NCBI RefSeq assembly: GCF_016097555.1
Contig: NC_054701.1
Span: forward strand, 36,762,992 to 36,826,991
Origin: Gigantopelta aegis
Lineage: Eukaryota; Mollusca; Gastropoda; Neomphalida; Peltospiridae
Length of the DNA: 64,000 nt
Reading direction: 5' to 3'
Position 1 is the stretch's first letter. Each line of letters opens with the position of its first letter. Positions 11,891-24,900 of this stretch are shown one piece after another. The notes beneath the pieces were generated by a model. That model worked only from the letters and a program-made list of their open reading frames with translations. It made no database searches and was not told the DNA's origin. The translations under genes were made by a program, and so were the position numbers.

Positions 11891-12886
11891 TTAAAGGGAC
11901 ATTCCTGAGTTTGCTGCAATTTGTAAGATGTTATCGACTAACAGAGACTTTTTAATGACTGTAATTACATCTCAAATATATTTTTCTGCATAAAATATTA
12001 GTAGATGTATATTAAATGTGTTCCTGATCGTTCTAATGTTTGTACTATTGTCCGAACCAAATTGTTAACAACTACGAAAAATTACTCTCCTACCTTTAAT
12101 TGCCGTTAGATTTCCTCCAAAGTTTGTCCAGACAGAAATCGCAAAAAAAACACTACAAATATACAGATTCCCCACACGAGACTGCAATGATGTCGCCGAT
12201 ATCGTCTTTGCTGAGATTGCATACGGAAAAATACATGCAGTTTTCTGCCGTCTGCCATGGGTTTTTTTTTATGGAATGCTCTTCAAGAGGGGTGAAAGCC
12301 TCCAAAGTATGTGACACAATTAATATAAAATCAATGATCTCTAGTGGTATCATTTAAAAAAAAAAAAAAAAAAATAATATGACGTCAGCGCGTTTGCTTT
12401 TATATCATAACATGTTATGACGTTGTTAGATTAAATCCTATCCTTTCACCCCTCTTGAAGAATATTCCATAAAAAGTCAAAATGGCAGCTGATACAAAAT
12501 TACATGCTTTTTTCCCTATACGCTCTCAGCGAAGTCGATATAGGTGACATAGTTATCATCTGGTATGTGGAATCTGTGTCATTGTAATGGGTTTTTTCAA
12601 GATTTCTGTCTGGACAAACGGCAATTAAAGGTAGGAGAGTAATTTTTCGTAGTTGTTAACAATTTGGTTCGGACAATAAGTTAAATTTCAGTTTTATTTC
12701 CTAAAATAAATTTGGCTTTGGGCTTCTTACAAATATTAAGACGATCAGAGACACATTGAATATACAGCCACTGATATTCTAAACAAGAAAATATATTTAA
12801 TATGTAAGTTTAATCGTAGGAATATTTTATTAGTCGGAAACATCTTTCATTTGTTCAATGCAGTAAACTCAGGAATGTCCCTTTAA
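11891..12886. mobile_element. Family 1 TTAA element, interrupted by a TA-flanked element
   Basis: The left end (TTAAAGGGACATTCCTGAG, 11891) and the right end (CTCAGGAATGTCCCTTTAA, ending 12886) are both intact. The element at 12048-12676 splits it at GTACTAGG of the family consensus. Confidence 0.8.
12048..12676. mobile_element. TA-flanked element with very long inverted repeats
   Basis: The ends TTGTCCGAACCAAATTG / CAATTTGGTTCGGACAA continue inward as imperfect inverted arms for about 230-250 bp, past a TTTGTCCAGACAGAAATC block, up to GAGGGGTGAAA. TA flanks both sides (12046-12047, 12677-12678), as for Tc1/mariner-type insertion. The centre holds a degenerate SINE-tail-like piece and an A run (12307-12378). 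There is no transposase frame. Confidence 0.75.
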
Positions 12887-13097
12887 ATATATAGCTATTT
12901 GGTGTCTATGGGTATTTCGACACATGGGATATAGAGAATTGGCGTTAACCACATGGGCTACTATGAAAAAAAAGCAGCAATGGGTTGTTTTAATTCATAA
13001 GATAAACCTTGACAAAGTGACACTGACAGAGGTTATTTTGATGACCTTGGTATCTGTCATTTTATATTGTAAACTGATGGCGAGTGTGTTTTGTATT

Positions 13098-13290
13098 GTG
13101 ATTGGTTAAAAACATTCTTTTTCCGGAATCAAATGAAAATAACACCCAGAAAGCTAATGACTTCATTAGAAAGTGATGTCAGCAGTTGGAACAAGCCAAA
13201 AATTACATTTGCGGAATCAAATAGACAATCACACCCGCAAGTCTAAAAACGGCATATGAGTATCTCCTAATGCATTTTCCCATAGACATT
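13098..13290. repeat. Dispersed repeat shared with 29.6-30.0 kb
   Basis: It shares ATTGGTTAAAAACATTCTTT, CACCCAGAAAGCTAATGAC and CACACCCGCAAGTCTAAAA with the later locus. No coding potential. Confidence 0.6.
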
Positions 13291-13904
13291 ACAGCACATC
13301 CATTTTCCTAAGCCTCTCTTCCACTGACGTACATCAGAACAGTATTTCATACAAACCATCATTCTGTTTGAGTGTAGGTTATGCAAGTTTTTAAAGTTTA
13401 CACAAACTACCATTCAGCTACACAATAGTTCATCAAAATAAACATCTCCAGCACAATATTTATTGCTGTGCCATCGGAGGTCCAATAAATGTCAGAATGT
13501 TAAAAAATGGATTGTAGATGTTTACCTTGGTGAACTACTACACAGTGCACAGTGAACAGTGTTCAAAATAAAACTCAAGTTTGTCCTAAGGCCAAAAAAA
13601 AGAAGAAGTTTGTTTCAGGTAACATGGCCAAAAAAAGTAGGGTAGGTAGGTAGGATTTTTTTTTTTTTTTTTTTTTTTTCAGTTCAAAGAAAGGTTACCC
13701 TACCTTAAATGTGTTTGCCAGAGAAAAACTCAGTCTCAAGATGAAAGACATGAAGGCAAGCTGTCTGAAAAATCTTAATTTACTCTTTGCAGCCAGAGAG
13801 AAATAAAAACAATCTCACTGTCAATGTCAGTTTTAAGTTTCCCATGCCATTTTCAAAAGACAGGAAAACAAAAAAAGTTCAAACTATTCCTTTCACCAAT
13901 AAAA

Positions 13905-14062
13905 GTCAGTAGATGACTGCACAGAAACTTCAGTTTTGTCCAGTTTTATCAGAGGATGACTGCACAAATTTTTCCAAGTTGGTCAATAGATGTTTGCACA
14001 AAAAGTTCACAGATTTATCCAGTCAGTAGATGACTGCACAAAAACTTCACAGATTTGTCCAA
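13905..14062. repeat. Degenerate tandem repeat
   Basis: Four loose units of 'AGATGACTGCACAAAAACTT' followed by CACAGATTTGTCCA. Confidence 0.6.
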
Positions 14063-14312
14063 CTTGTATTGGAAATAACAAAACAAGACTAATTTTGTGT
14101 GCAATTTACAAATCAATCTGCTTAGAAATGAATAACTTGTAAATTCCATAGTAATAAAAAAGGCATTCCTAGTCCGAGTACACTGACTGTAAGAGAGCTA
14201 GACGGACATTTGGACATAAATAATGAGAGCGTGTTTATGTTCAAATGTCCGTCTAGCTTTCTTACAGTCAGAGTACTCGGGCTAAGGCGTTCCCTGTGGG
14301 ACGGACTTATAG
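14056..14312. mobile_element. Small CTATAGTCC-family element with a hairpin inserted
   Basis: The family interior (CTAATTTTGTGTGCAATTTA) leads to AAAAAAGGCATTCC, and the family end resumes at GTTCCCTGTGGGACGGAC. Between them (14168-14287) is a 53-bp-arm hairpin with a short loop (CTAGTCCGAGTACACTGACT arm), probably a second insertion. Confidence 0.65.
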
Positions 14313-14488
14313 TTTTAATGTTTATTAGTCTATTGAACGGACCCATGCTAAAATCACCCAAATTAATTTATTCCCAATTAACTGAAACACTGAAATAAAT
14401 GTGAACTGTTTAACGTTTGTGGCTATTCTTGAATAATCCGTTTATTTAATTATTACCCATGCTCAGCAGTTGATAGGCCTATCTACAT

Positions 14489-14615
14489 CACTGGCGTAGG
14501 AAGCGGGGAAGGGGGTACTTTGTAGCAGCATCGATGGTTTATATATTAATTTTATACGTGTGTGTGCCCACCCACCCCACTTTTTGGTATCTTCCTACAG
14601 GCTACACCCGTGTAA
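14489..14615. mobile_element. Short element with CACTGGCGTAGGAAG end
   Basis: It starts CATCACTGGCGTAGGAAGCG and ends with worn CTTCCTACAGGCTACACC, resembling the element at 62.7 kb. Confidence 0.5.
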
Positions 14616-15120
14616 GCAAGCAAAACTACATCAATGGTTGTCCAGTGGACAAGTCAAAATGTTCATTTGTCCTTGCACTTGAATAAAACAAACCACTTAT
14701 TTGGACAAGTGAAAATATTGGTAGACAAGTAGATTTCTAGATCTATGACTACATACTTGTCTTGTAGACTAGTGAAAATGTCTGCTTATTTCTATCACTG
14801 ATGAACCATTACACATTCTGAAAATAAAAGTTGCAAACTTTTGAAGATACCTGCCCAATAGTTTCAAAACAATTGGTTTCACAACTTTTAGATAATTCAC
14901 AAGTAAACATTTTTTTTTTTTTAAAACAAGTAAATTTTCTTGGAACAGGGTGGGGGTTACCCCCCAACACCCATGCACACACACCTGATTTGCATTATTA
15001 AAACTATAAATGACAAATAGTGCATATTAAATGGAAGTGAGGTGGAAGATAATATTGATATCAGATTTTTTAACAAAGCTGTTTTATGTCATTGAAGGTC
15101 TCAGATGGACAGAGTTTGAA

Positions 15121-18100
15121 ATGCCACATGTAGTTATTGTGGTCCCATCACTGAAGAGTACAAAGAATGGAAACTTTTATACAGTCGACAGGATTGGGTA
15201 AAATGTTGTGCATCAAAAGAAAACTATTTAAAAATACCCCCAAAAACAAAACATTCTGCTTAAACAATGTATCAGGCATCATAATAAACATACTGCCTGG
15301 TAACCTATGTACATGTTACCATAACAATAGGCCTGGTAACCCATAGGTTATAACAACATTTAATCATCGGCTTTTGTATGTCAAACATTTGGTAATTAGA
15401 CTCTTAGTCATCAGACGAAACCTGCTACATTTTTCCATTAGCAGCAAGGGATCATTTATATGCAATACTATCAGAAAAAGAGTTCATACATACATTTTTT
15501 TTAACTTTTTGTCTTGATGGGGTGAATGGTCAGACATAATTTAAAAAAAACTACTAAACAGCCAACCTACCCTACCTACCAATTGTTTTAGCCTGGCTTT
15601 TTTTCTCTCCAAGGAACATTCTTTGTGTTAACATATCAGAAAAATTGGTCTATGCTTTTAAGTAGATTTATAAACTACAAAGAACAATTTTGCTGATTGT
15701 TTGAACCTTTACTCTTTTATTTTTAGAAATTACTTAACAGATAATGGATACACCTGTCTATTGGTTGATCCCAAATCATTTTCTTCAAAGGAAGAATTTC
15801 AACTTTTTGTTGAAACTGAAGGAGTTGATCTGGTATTTGGGATACATGCCTATAAATCTGGATGTATTTTTCAAGGTAAAGAAGTCGTGCTTACATATAT
15901 ACATGTATATAAGTGTAAGAATCAAAATATGCTAATGTGTAATTATCAATATTTGATGTATAACTAGCATGTGTGTGTGTAAATATGAATCTACTTCTAA
16001 CAGTATACTTTTAGATGTCAGACATTTGGTAATGTAGTCTTCAGAGGAAACCCAGATCAATCCTCAGTAGATCCATTTGCAGTTTGAGCTATTTTCCGTT
16101 CCAACCATTGGTCCACAACTGGTTTATCAAAGGCTGTGGTATGTACTGTCCTGTCTGGGAAAGTGCACATAAAAGACCCCTTGCTGCTTATCTGAAAGAG
16201 TAGCCTATGTGGCGGCAGCAGGTTTCCTCTAAAGAAATATTTCAGAATGACCATATGTTTGACGTCCAATAGCCGATGATAAGATGAAAATCAATGTGCT
16301 CTAGAGGCGTCGTTAAATAAAACAAACTTTACTTTTTTCAGATGAAAGCCGCTACATTTTTCTGTTAGCATACACTTTCTCACAGACAGAACTTAACATA
16401 CTATGTCCTTTAATATGCCAGTAACGAGGCACTGGTAGCGATGGAAGAAAAACAACTGGGTCAACCAAGGAGGTTTGATCCTGCAACCCAAGCATCTCGA
16501 TTCAGCACTACTGACAGCTAAATCCTGTCCCTGCAGTGTATATGAATGTGTAACTAGCTATGTATGTCAAGTGTGGAACTAATATTGCATGAAGCGATGT
16601 AAATGTATGTTAAGATGTGTGATATATTGTTGTATAAGCAAGATATCTTTTCTTCAATAATGTTTGGAAAGATTCATATATTTGTGTCCATTGTTATTCA
16701 ACATCCATGGGTACATAGTTTTCTTAATTGGTCTTTTTTTTATCAATTTCTATTTTAATTCTTATCAGTCTTTGACAGTTAAGGGAAGTGATCACTTGTG
16801 CTCTCCTCCATACTCACATGAAAAGTTTTAGGAGAGTGAAACATTGATCACCTAAAAGTAAAAAGTTTAGTAAAATTTTATTGAAACTTTGTGTGAGTGC
16901 TTTCTTAGCTTAATTTCTGGAGAATGAACTTTAGCTCGCTTTCTTTCTTTCTTTTAAATTATTTTTGTGCTTATGTCCAATTAAGGTTCAAGCACACTCT
17001 CCTGGGTTCACATCTCAGCTATCTGGTCTGTCTGTCTAGGACAGTGGGTTAGTTGTTAGTTGTTAGTGAGAGAGAAGAGGGTATAGTGGTCTTCCACTTA
17101 ACCATTAAGTTGTTAAAACTCGCTCTGGGTGGGAGCCAGTACCAGGCTGCGAACCCTGTACCTACCAGCCTTTAGTCCGATGGCCTAACCACAACACCAC
17201 CGAGGCAGGTAGCTCGCATTGATTTTGCTCATGGTAGTATTTTCTTTTTATTCTGTAGATGCAGGATCAGGTATTTCGGTGCCGTATATACTGATGCTGG
17301 GTGGTACTGATATCAATGAGTACTCGAAGGACCCAGCTCAACTAGAGGTGATGACAAAAGCTGTTGACGGTGCCAGGTACAAATATATTTTGCAGTTTGT
17401 CAACTCTTGATTTATTAATTCTCCAGGTATTGAGATTTCGCTCATTGCTTATGAATGGATCAGTGCTAGCTAGAGTGGGAAAGTGCATACAAAAGACTTC
17501 TTATTTATTTTTATTTATTTTAATAGATTGTAATGAGACGGTATCTAGACTATAAGTTGGGAAGTGTAAAAAAAAATTAAAAAAAATCTAATATCAGGTT
17601 TTCCCTAGCTGAACTAAAAAGCCACTTTTTAAACTAAAAATATTTTTTCTTTATTTTTCCTAGAAATGGCCAAAGATAAGATGATAATACTACGGTACTG
17701 TACTAAGAGATGCCTGTATGTCTTCCATAGTGGTAGCAACATTGTACAAATGTACAAATCCTTAAACTACATTTATTTGATTGGTAAAAAACTAAATTCA
17801 TAAAAAAATGCACAAACACATTGGACCATGCTTATTATTTTTGGATATGGGCCACAAACCGACTTATTCCTAGAGGCCATGGCAATGAGATCATTAAGTA
17901 CAAATATTTATTATATTGAATATACCTGAGTAATGGTGATTAGAATGATAAAACTGTTGATGATAATTTATGTGTTTTTATTTTCAGACATCTTGTTGTT
18001 TTTGGCACAACAATGCTTTTAAAAACTAAGGAATTATGGGTAAGGTATTAACCATGGATTATACTTTTCAAGTTAAACAAATAGAATGATGTTTGCTTGG

Positions 18101-21100
18101 AGAAAATCCTTATATCACCCCATCTCACAATGACAGTTATATTGGATACAGTTAGGAGTTGTCATAAAATTTAATACACAAGAGTTACCGGTACATTAAA
18201 AAAAAAAAAAGATGATTGCTCAGAGAAAATCCGTATATAACCCCATATCACAATGACAAATACATTGAATACAATTAGGAGCTGCCATGAAATTTAACAC
18301 ACAAAACGTCTTTTTTTATACAATTCAATAGGCCGTATATTATAACACTGACAATTTTGAGAGCATATTTACTCCACTTTATAAGCTCTTTGTTTGTGTT
18401 TATAATATCCAAACTGCCTACCACCTCTGGGTGCATACATTATGGATGCCCTGTTAACATGATCATTATTAATGTTAATTTGTTTTATTTATTGTGTTAA
18501 TTCTTACAAACTTGATAATAATCTAATGATTGTAGTGTTTATATTGCAGCCATGCTATCCAAGTGAACATATCAAGGAAATAAAACAAGGTCTGTTGTGT
18601 TTCGTTAAGTTACTAAACTTGTGTCATTGTGTATTGAATAGTAGAGAACATTTTATAAGCTTGAGAAATAACAGAACATTGGGTTTGGTTTCCTGTATTT
18701 GGAAATTTTAGCTGTTACTCTTTTAATAAGTATTTTATTATTATTTCATTTTACTTTTTTAAATTATATTTTATACATGTATGTGTATTGAGAAATAATG
18801 AAACATTGGCTGTCAAATAAAGTGTGGCAAGCTTTTTAAGACTTCCAGTTAAGGAGAAAGGAATCAGTAGCTCTCACATGATTGAAATAGGACACCCATG
18901 ATTCATTTGAAGAGTTTTGATTGACTGTTGAGATATTCGGGCCCGTACATTGCACTGGACTGGGGTAGGCTGGGAAATGTCATAGGTCAGATCAGATTAA
19001 GTATTCATGAAAAGAAAAAACAATCCAAGTTTTCTTCATACATAGGCTATAATACATAAATAATAAATCTGTTTAATGTTTTTTACATTTTTAAAGCTGT
19101 GATTGTCAAGCCGTCCTTGTTTAGTCTGTTTGACTACTTGACGTCGAACCATCTGATCAAAACATCTGCGTCGTCCACTCTCAAGATATTTCTGCTGGTT
19201 GGTGGAGTACGACCAGTCAAAGACCCGGTGTATCTTTTTGATATTTTTTCTGGTACGCCTAATAGAGAATACTCAACTCGCTACTCGGCAATACCGTTTA
19301 TCTTGCACAAGTGAATTGACGTGGTCCTTTCCAAGCCTTTGGTGAAGGAAGGACAACATCAGTTCATGAGTGCAAGATAAACAGTACTGCCAAGTAGCAA
19401 GTTGGGTGTTCTGTTTTTTACCCATTTTCAATATGATTCATTTTATGGAAGATTTTTGAACGATACTGTTGTTGAAAATAAGTTTTTAAGTTGAGAACAA
19501 GAGACAGCCTTGTATCATATTGGCTGTAACGTACGTATCGCTGATGACGTAAGTTAGTCGTTGACATGACTGCCTCCATGGAAACTATTTTTACACACAA
19601 TTAACTGCCTATAGTGAAGCACTGTTTATGCTGTCAAAATGTTTCTAGGGGAAGAAATGAGTTTTTTCTTTTCCTAGGAAAAGATCATTTTTCTTTGCCC
19701 ATGTCTCTCTGCCCATATGGGTAATAAAATTATATAATATAGCAGGAGGCATTTTAATTATTATCAGTTTTCTGTAACGTTTTTCTTTGAGTATACTTGG
19801 TTTAAATAAAATATTATCTTGTGGAAAACCAAATTGCTGTACAATAAAAAAAAAAAAAAATAATCACTGATGTTTTTCATGTTGTAGAATGGCACAAACA
19901 AGATGATTCAGTTTTCTTAATTGTTGTTGGACCTAAGGTATGTGGATTCGTTTTTGTATTTGTCTTTAATCAGTAGTTTTATGTAGCCATCGCCATCATA
20001 AAAATGATGTAATCTAGATATTTATGGGAGTCCATCACATAATCTTACACTTTCGACCCAAAATCTGAGATTGACAGAAGCATGGAATCTTTGCTAAATT
20101 TGTAGCCTGCCAGTTGTGGTGCACTGGTTGGAGCAGGAAAAATCAAACAGCTCTATCAAGGACAGTCGATTCTGAGACTTGTCACACGTTAAGCATGTGC
20201 TCTACTACTGGTCTTTAGGACGTTCTCAACACTAAGGCATATTTTTTACTGTTAGAGACGTTTTTGATAACTGAAATCATACTTTACTTAGATTTTATTG
20301 TTTAGATTATCCATTTCGGTACATTCGAAGTGTTTTTGTCATCCTGGTGTTTTTAATATCACAAAATGCATTTCTCATATTTTTAAGAGAGGTAACAGTT
20401 ATGGAGTCGAGTATTAGTCTATGTTTAGAGGGTATATCTTACTTCACTCAATTGTAACTTTACCCAAATGTGTTACATGTTTGTAGATTAACTAAACTTA
20501 GTCTTCATTTTCATGGGCTGCAACTAGGGTATGTCCCTTTAATCTATATAATCATTAATATACTGTAATCTTATAAATTTAGCATGCTCAACATGAAGTT
20601 ATGAAATTTATACACACACATTTTTTTCAGGTAAAAATAAGCAGTGTGGTAACTCATATATATGTTGCCATAAAATATAGGCAAATAGGCTTCCATTTTT
20701 GTAGGGGGGGGGGGGGGGGGATTGATTGATTGATTTTTTCCCAAATTAACCAAAAGTTTATTCATATTAGCATTGCTGCCAAACAGCTCTATAGGGTTGC
20801 AAACAAATCGCCATACATGTTTTCTAACTAATATTGTGGGTAGAATAATGAAAATACATGGTGAAGAGTGTTCAGGTCAGCTAATTTTACTAGAATATCT
20901 CTATTGCTTTTGCACGAATTTGAAGATTTTCTCCAGGACTGGGGGGAGGGGGGGGGGAGCAGTTGCCCCCCTACCCCCTGTCTTGTACACTTATGACATT
21001 GTCGCTTATAGGTTATGACACGTACATTTATAAACCGTACAATTCACATTGTTATTTTTATTTTAAAAAATCCCTTCAAAGACACAAAAACATGTTTCTA

Positions 21101-21951
21101 TTCATTCACACCACTGTTCTTGTACATGTATGTGTATTTTATATTCGAATAACACTCCAGTGATACAAATGTATGTGGTGTGGTTTTTGTTTGATATGAC
21201 TTTGTGGAGAATGAAGTACCGTTTTCAATTGTTTTGAAATGTGGTAACCTGGTATTGTGGTAACTGGAACAACTGTTCTCCACTTATTGCGATGGCTGAT
21301 TTTTTATTGCAACTATGCATTGCAGATATCAATGGTACATGGAAATTACATGTTGTGAACAAGTGCTAATAACATGCTATATTATTTGTAGAATCATATA
21401 CCTATAGTCCATCCCGTCCTTCTATAAAAATGATTTTTGTAAATAATTTCAGTTTGGGTTGACGTAAGAAGAAAAGTAAGTGTTTTGGAAATAACAAAAT
21501 TGTACTAATTTTGTGTGCATTTGAGAAAATAATCAGCTTAGAAATAAATAACATGTAGTAAATTCCATACTATGAAAAAAGGTGTTCCCTGTGGGATGGA
21601 CTATAGAAATACATTTCTTTTACTTTTAATATGTATTGTTAGCTTGACCTCTCACTTCCAAGCCATATAGGAGCTTACTCCCAAACCATATTATATAGGA
21701 GAATAGAAAGAATGATTTACAAGTCATGTGAACTGGATACCTTTGACACATCCCAAGACTCTTGCCATGGTTTCCAATGCCATATAACCGTAAAAAAAAT
21801 GTGTTGAGTGTGTCGTTAAATAAAACAGTTCCTTAATGTTCAGATAAAGTAGAACTTCGGAGGAAGGGGACTGATGCATTACTGTGAATTTATTGAAATT
21901 TATATTCATTGGCGTATCCAGAGGGGGATCACATAGGTCCTGTGATTCTCA

Positions 21952-21982
<31 letters not shown>

Positions 21983-24900
21983 ACACTCATTTAATGTGTC
22001 CTTTTCAGTGATATTTTTTGTTGTTTTTTAAATTCATCATTCACAATATACAATATTAATTTTTCCAGAAAACGCGTCTCTGAGTATGTTTATTTAAAAA
22101 TTTTCCAGGGAGCATATCCCCGGACTTGTCTATAAATCTCACTCCATTTAGAATCTCATCTCATTTGCCATCAGCAAACCAAAACTTGTCCTTTTTAGAA
22201 TTTGGTGATTCGATCCCTGAAATTAATTTTATTACACATTTTTTGATGTAATATTATATACAGTGTTTATATTGCTAAGACATGATTATTTTCCTATTCC
22301 ATCAGGTTGATTTGCAGTATTGTGAAGAGGTGTTTAGTCCTGCTGTAGACAGGTATATAATTATCATGTAAATAGAGGAGACAACTATGTTCTGTCCAGA
22401 CCCATAACCAGCCATACATACTATAGTTGAAAGCCCTCTAAACCGGAATTTCCTAAAAACCTAAAAGTATTCATGGCATCAGTACAGAACAGAACCTCTC
22501 TAAACCAGATACCCGTAAAACTGGACTCCTTTTTTTTTTTTTGTCCACGGGTGTTCAGTTTAGAGGGGTTTCACTGTATATACGTGTTTCTGAATTAAAT
22601 TTTCAGGATTAAAAAAAAACTTCATGCATATACAAATTTTATTGCTATCAGTAGACCTGGTTGTATTTGACCATTTCTGATGTTATGTTGCGTGGCCGGT
22701 CTAGGATCGATCACCGTCAGTGGACCCATTGGGCTATTTCTCGTTCCAGCCAGTGCTCCACAACTGGTGCAACAAAGATCATGGTATGTACTACCCTGTC
22801 TGTGGGATGATGCATATTAAAGATCCTTGCTGCTAATTGAAAAGAGTAGCCCATATAGTGGGGACAGCGGGTTTCCTCTCTCAATATCTGTGGTGTCCTT
22901 AACTATATGTTTCGACACATATAACCGTAAATAAAATGTGTTGACTGCATTGTTAAATAAATCATTTCCTTCCTTCCTTCATTTCCGATGTTAAATCTGG
23001 TTTTACTGTACAAACTGAGTTTTACTAGTTATGATAAAACAGAATCAAATATATTGTCCATTTTCCAAAAGTTATAAATTGTATATACAACTGTATTTAT
23101 TAATGTGATGGAATCTAGCTTAGTTGGGCTTTGATCGTAGGATCGAACCCCTCAGTGGACCCATACTCTGATTTAAAAAACCCAAAAACATTCCTGTCCC
23201 AACCATGGCCCCACAATTGGTATAGCATATGCCATGATATGTGCTGTTCTGTCTGTGGAGAAGTACATATATAAGAGATCCATTGCTGCTAATGGCAAAA
23301 TGTAGTGGATTTCGTCTGAAGACCATAATATGTCATAGTTATCAAAGGTTTGACATCCGATAGTTAAAGGGACAGACCCTAGTTTCAGCCCATGAAAATT
23401 AACACTCAGTTTAGTTAATTTACAAACCTGTAACACATTTGGATAAAGTTACAATTGAGTGAAACATGAGTCTGTGACTTTTAAATGGTGAAATACGCTC
23501 TAAAAATAGAATAAAACTCAACTCGATAACTGTTTCTTCTCAGACGCACGTGCGTTTTTAAAAATATGAGAAATGCATTTTGTGATATTAAAAACACCCA
23601 GATGACCAAAAACACTTCGAAAGTACGGAAATGGATAATCTAAACAATAAATTCTAAGTAAAGTATGATTTCAGTTATCAAAAACGGCTCTTACAGTAAA
23701 AAATATACCTTACTTTTTAAAAACTAGGATATGTCCCTTTAATGATTAATAAATCAATGTACTCTAGTGGTTAAACAGAACAAACATCAATTTTAAATTA
23801 GATTAGTAAAGTCAGGTTTATCAGCCTTGGTGAAATAATGAATATTCACTGAAAAAACGTGTGATTTATCAGATTTAAAAACCATTTCTATATACAGGTA
23901 TTAAACATTTTGTGATATAAGCAGTGACATTTAAAATTAGTTTTGTTTCAAGATATACCACTTCAACTTCTTTTATAGAAACTTAATTGTTTTTATTGTG
24001 TACATTGCAGTGCCTATGGAGTCATCTATATCTCTGAGTTACCTCTTGCTGATGTACATGCCGCAATAAAAGAAAGCTTTGCATTGGTCAACTCGTCTAA
24101 GAGTGAAGGCATGTCATTGGCTATTTTAGAGGTTAGTGATGCATGTGTTAGTGATACATCTCATTAATTTAACATATGGTACAAGTTTACTACTTGGTAA
24201 CATTATTTACAGTGTTCTCTCCAGTATTCAGGAAAGGGATGGAAGGAATCGGTAGAGCTGGTTCCATTTATAGGATGGGATGGTACCTAAGATTTGCAGG
24301 GTACAAGTACTTCGAAAATGTCTTGTAAACGACGATGAACCTGAGTACTCTGGTAGTTCAAGATGATGGCATGACTTGTGATTTTGGATGGCAGCCTAAA
24401 TAAACAGATGGCGGATATTACTATCGCTGCCAATGGATGGTGGGCGTATTGGAAATTAGTCTTAAGAGATGGTGGGTCCGCCATTGCTTATCACATGTAG
24501 CAAGACTCCTGATTTAGCAGATAAAACTACTTTCAGAGGACCCCCTTCTCCCTCCCCTGAAATTGCATTTTGGGAAAAAAAGAAAATTTTACAGTTAAGT
24601 TAGAATAATTTGTTATAAATTGTGAAAACTATATATGTAACTTGTGATTAATTATTACTCCCCTTTTCAGCTATTATAATTAAAATAGGAGAAACTTTCA
24701 TATTTTTTGTTTATAAAACATATAGGATTTTACACATACTGACCTCTCAACAAGTATAAATAAGCATATCACTTTTTGTTTTAATTTCAACAGGCAATGA
24801 AATTGAAGACTTTGGTGTTTGTACGTGATATTCCTGGCAACCACGATTTAGTTGAAGATGGCTACAATGGAATTGTTTTTAATACCCCATTTGTAAGTTG

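Noticed and set aside
14122-14398. Two overlapping opposite frames sharing LTV.VLGLR-like text
   Set aside because: They come from the two arms of an inverted repeat inside a small element.
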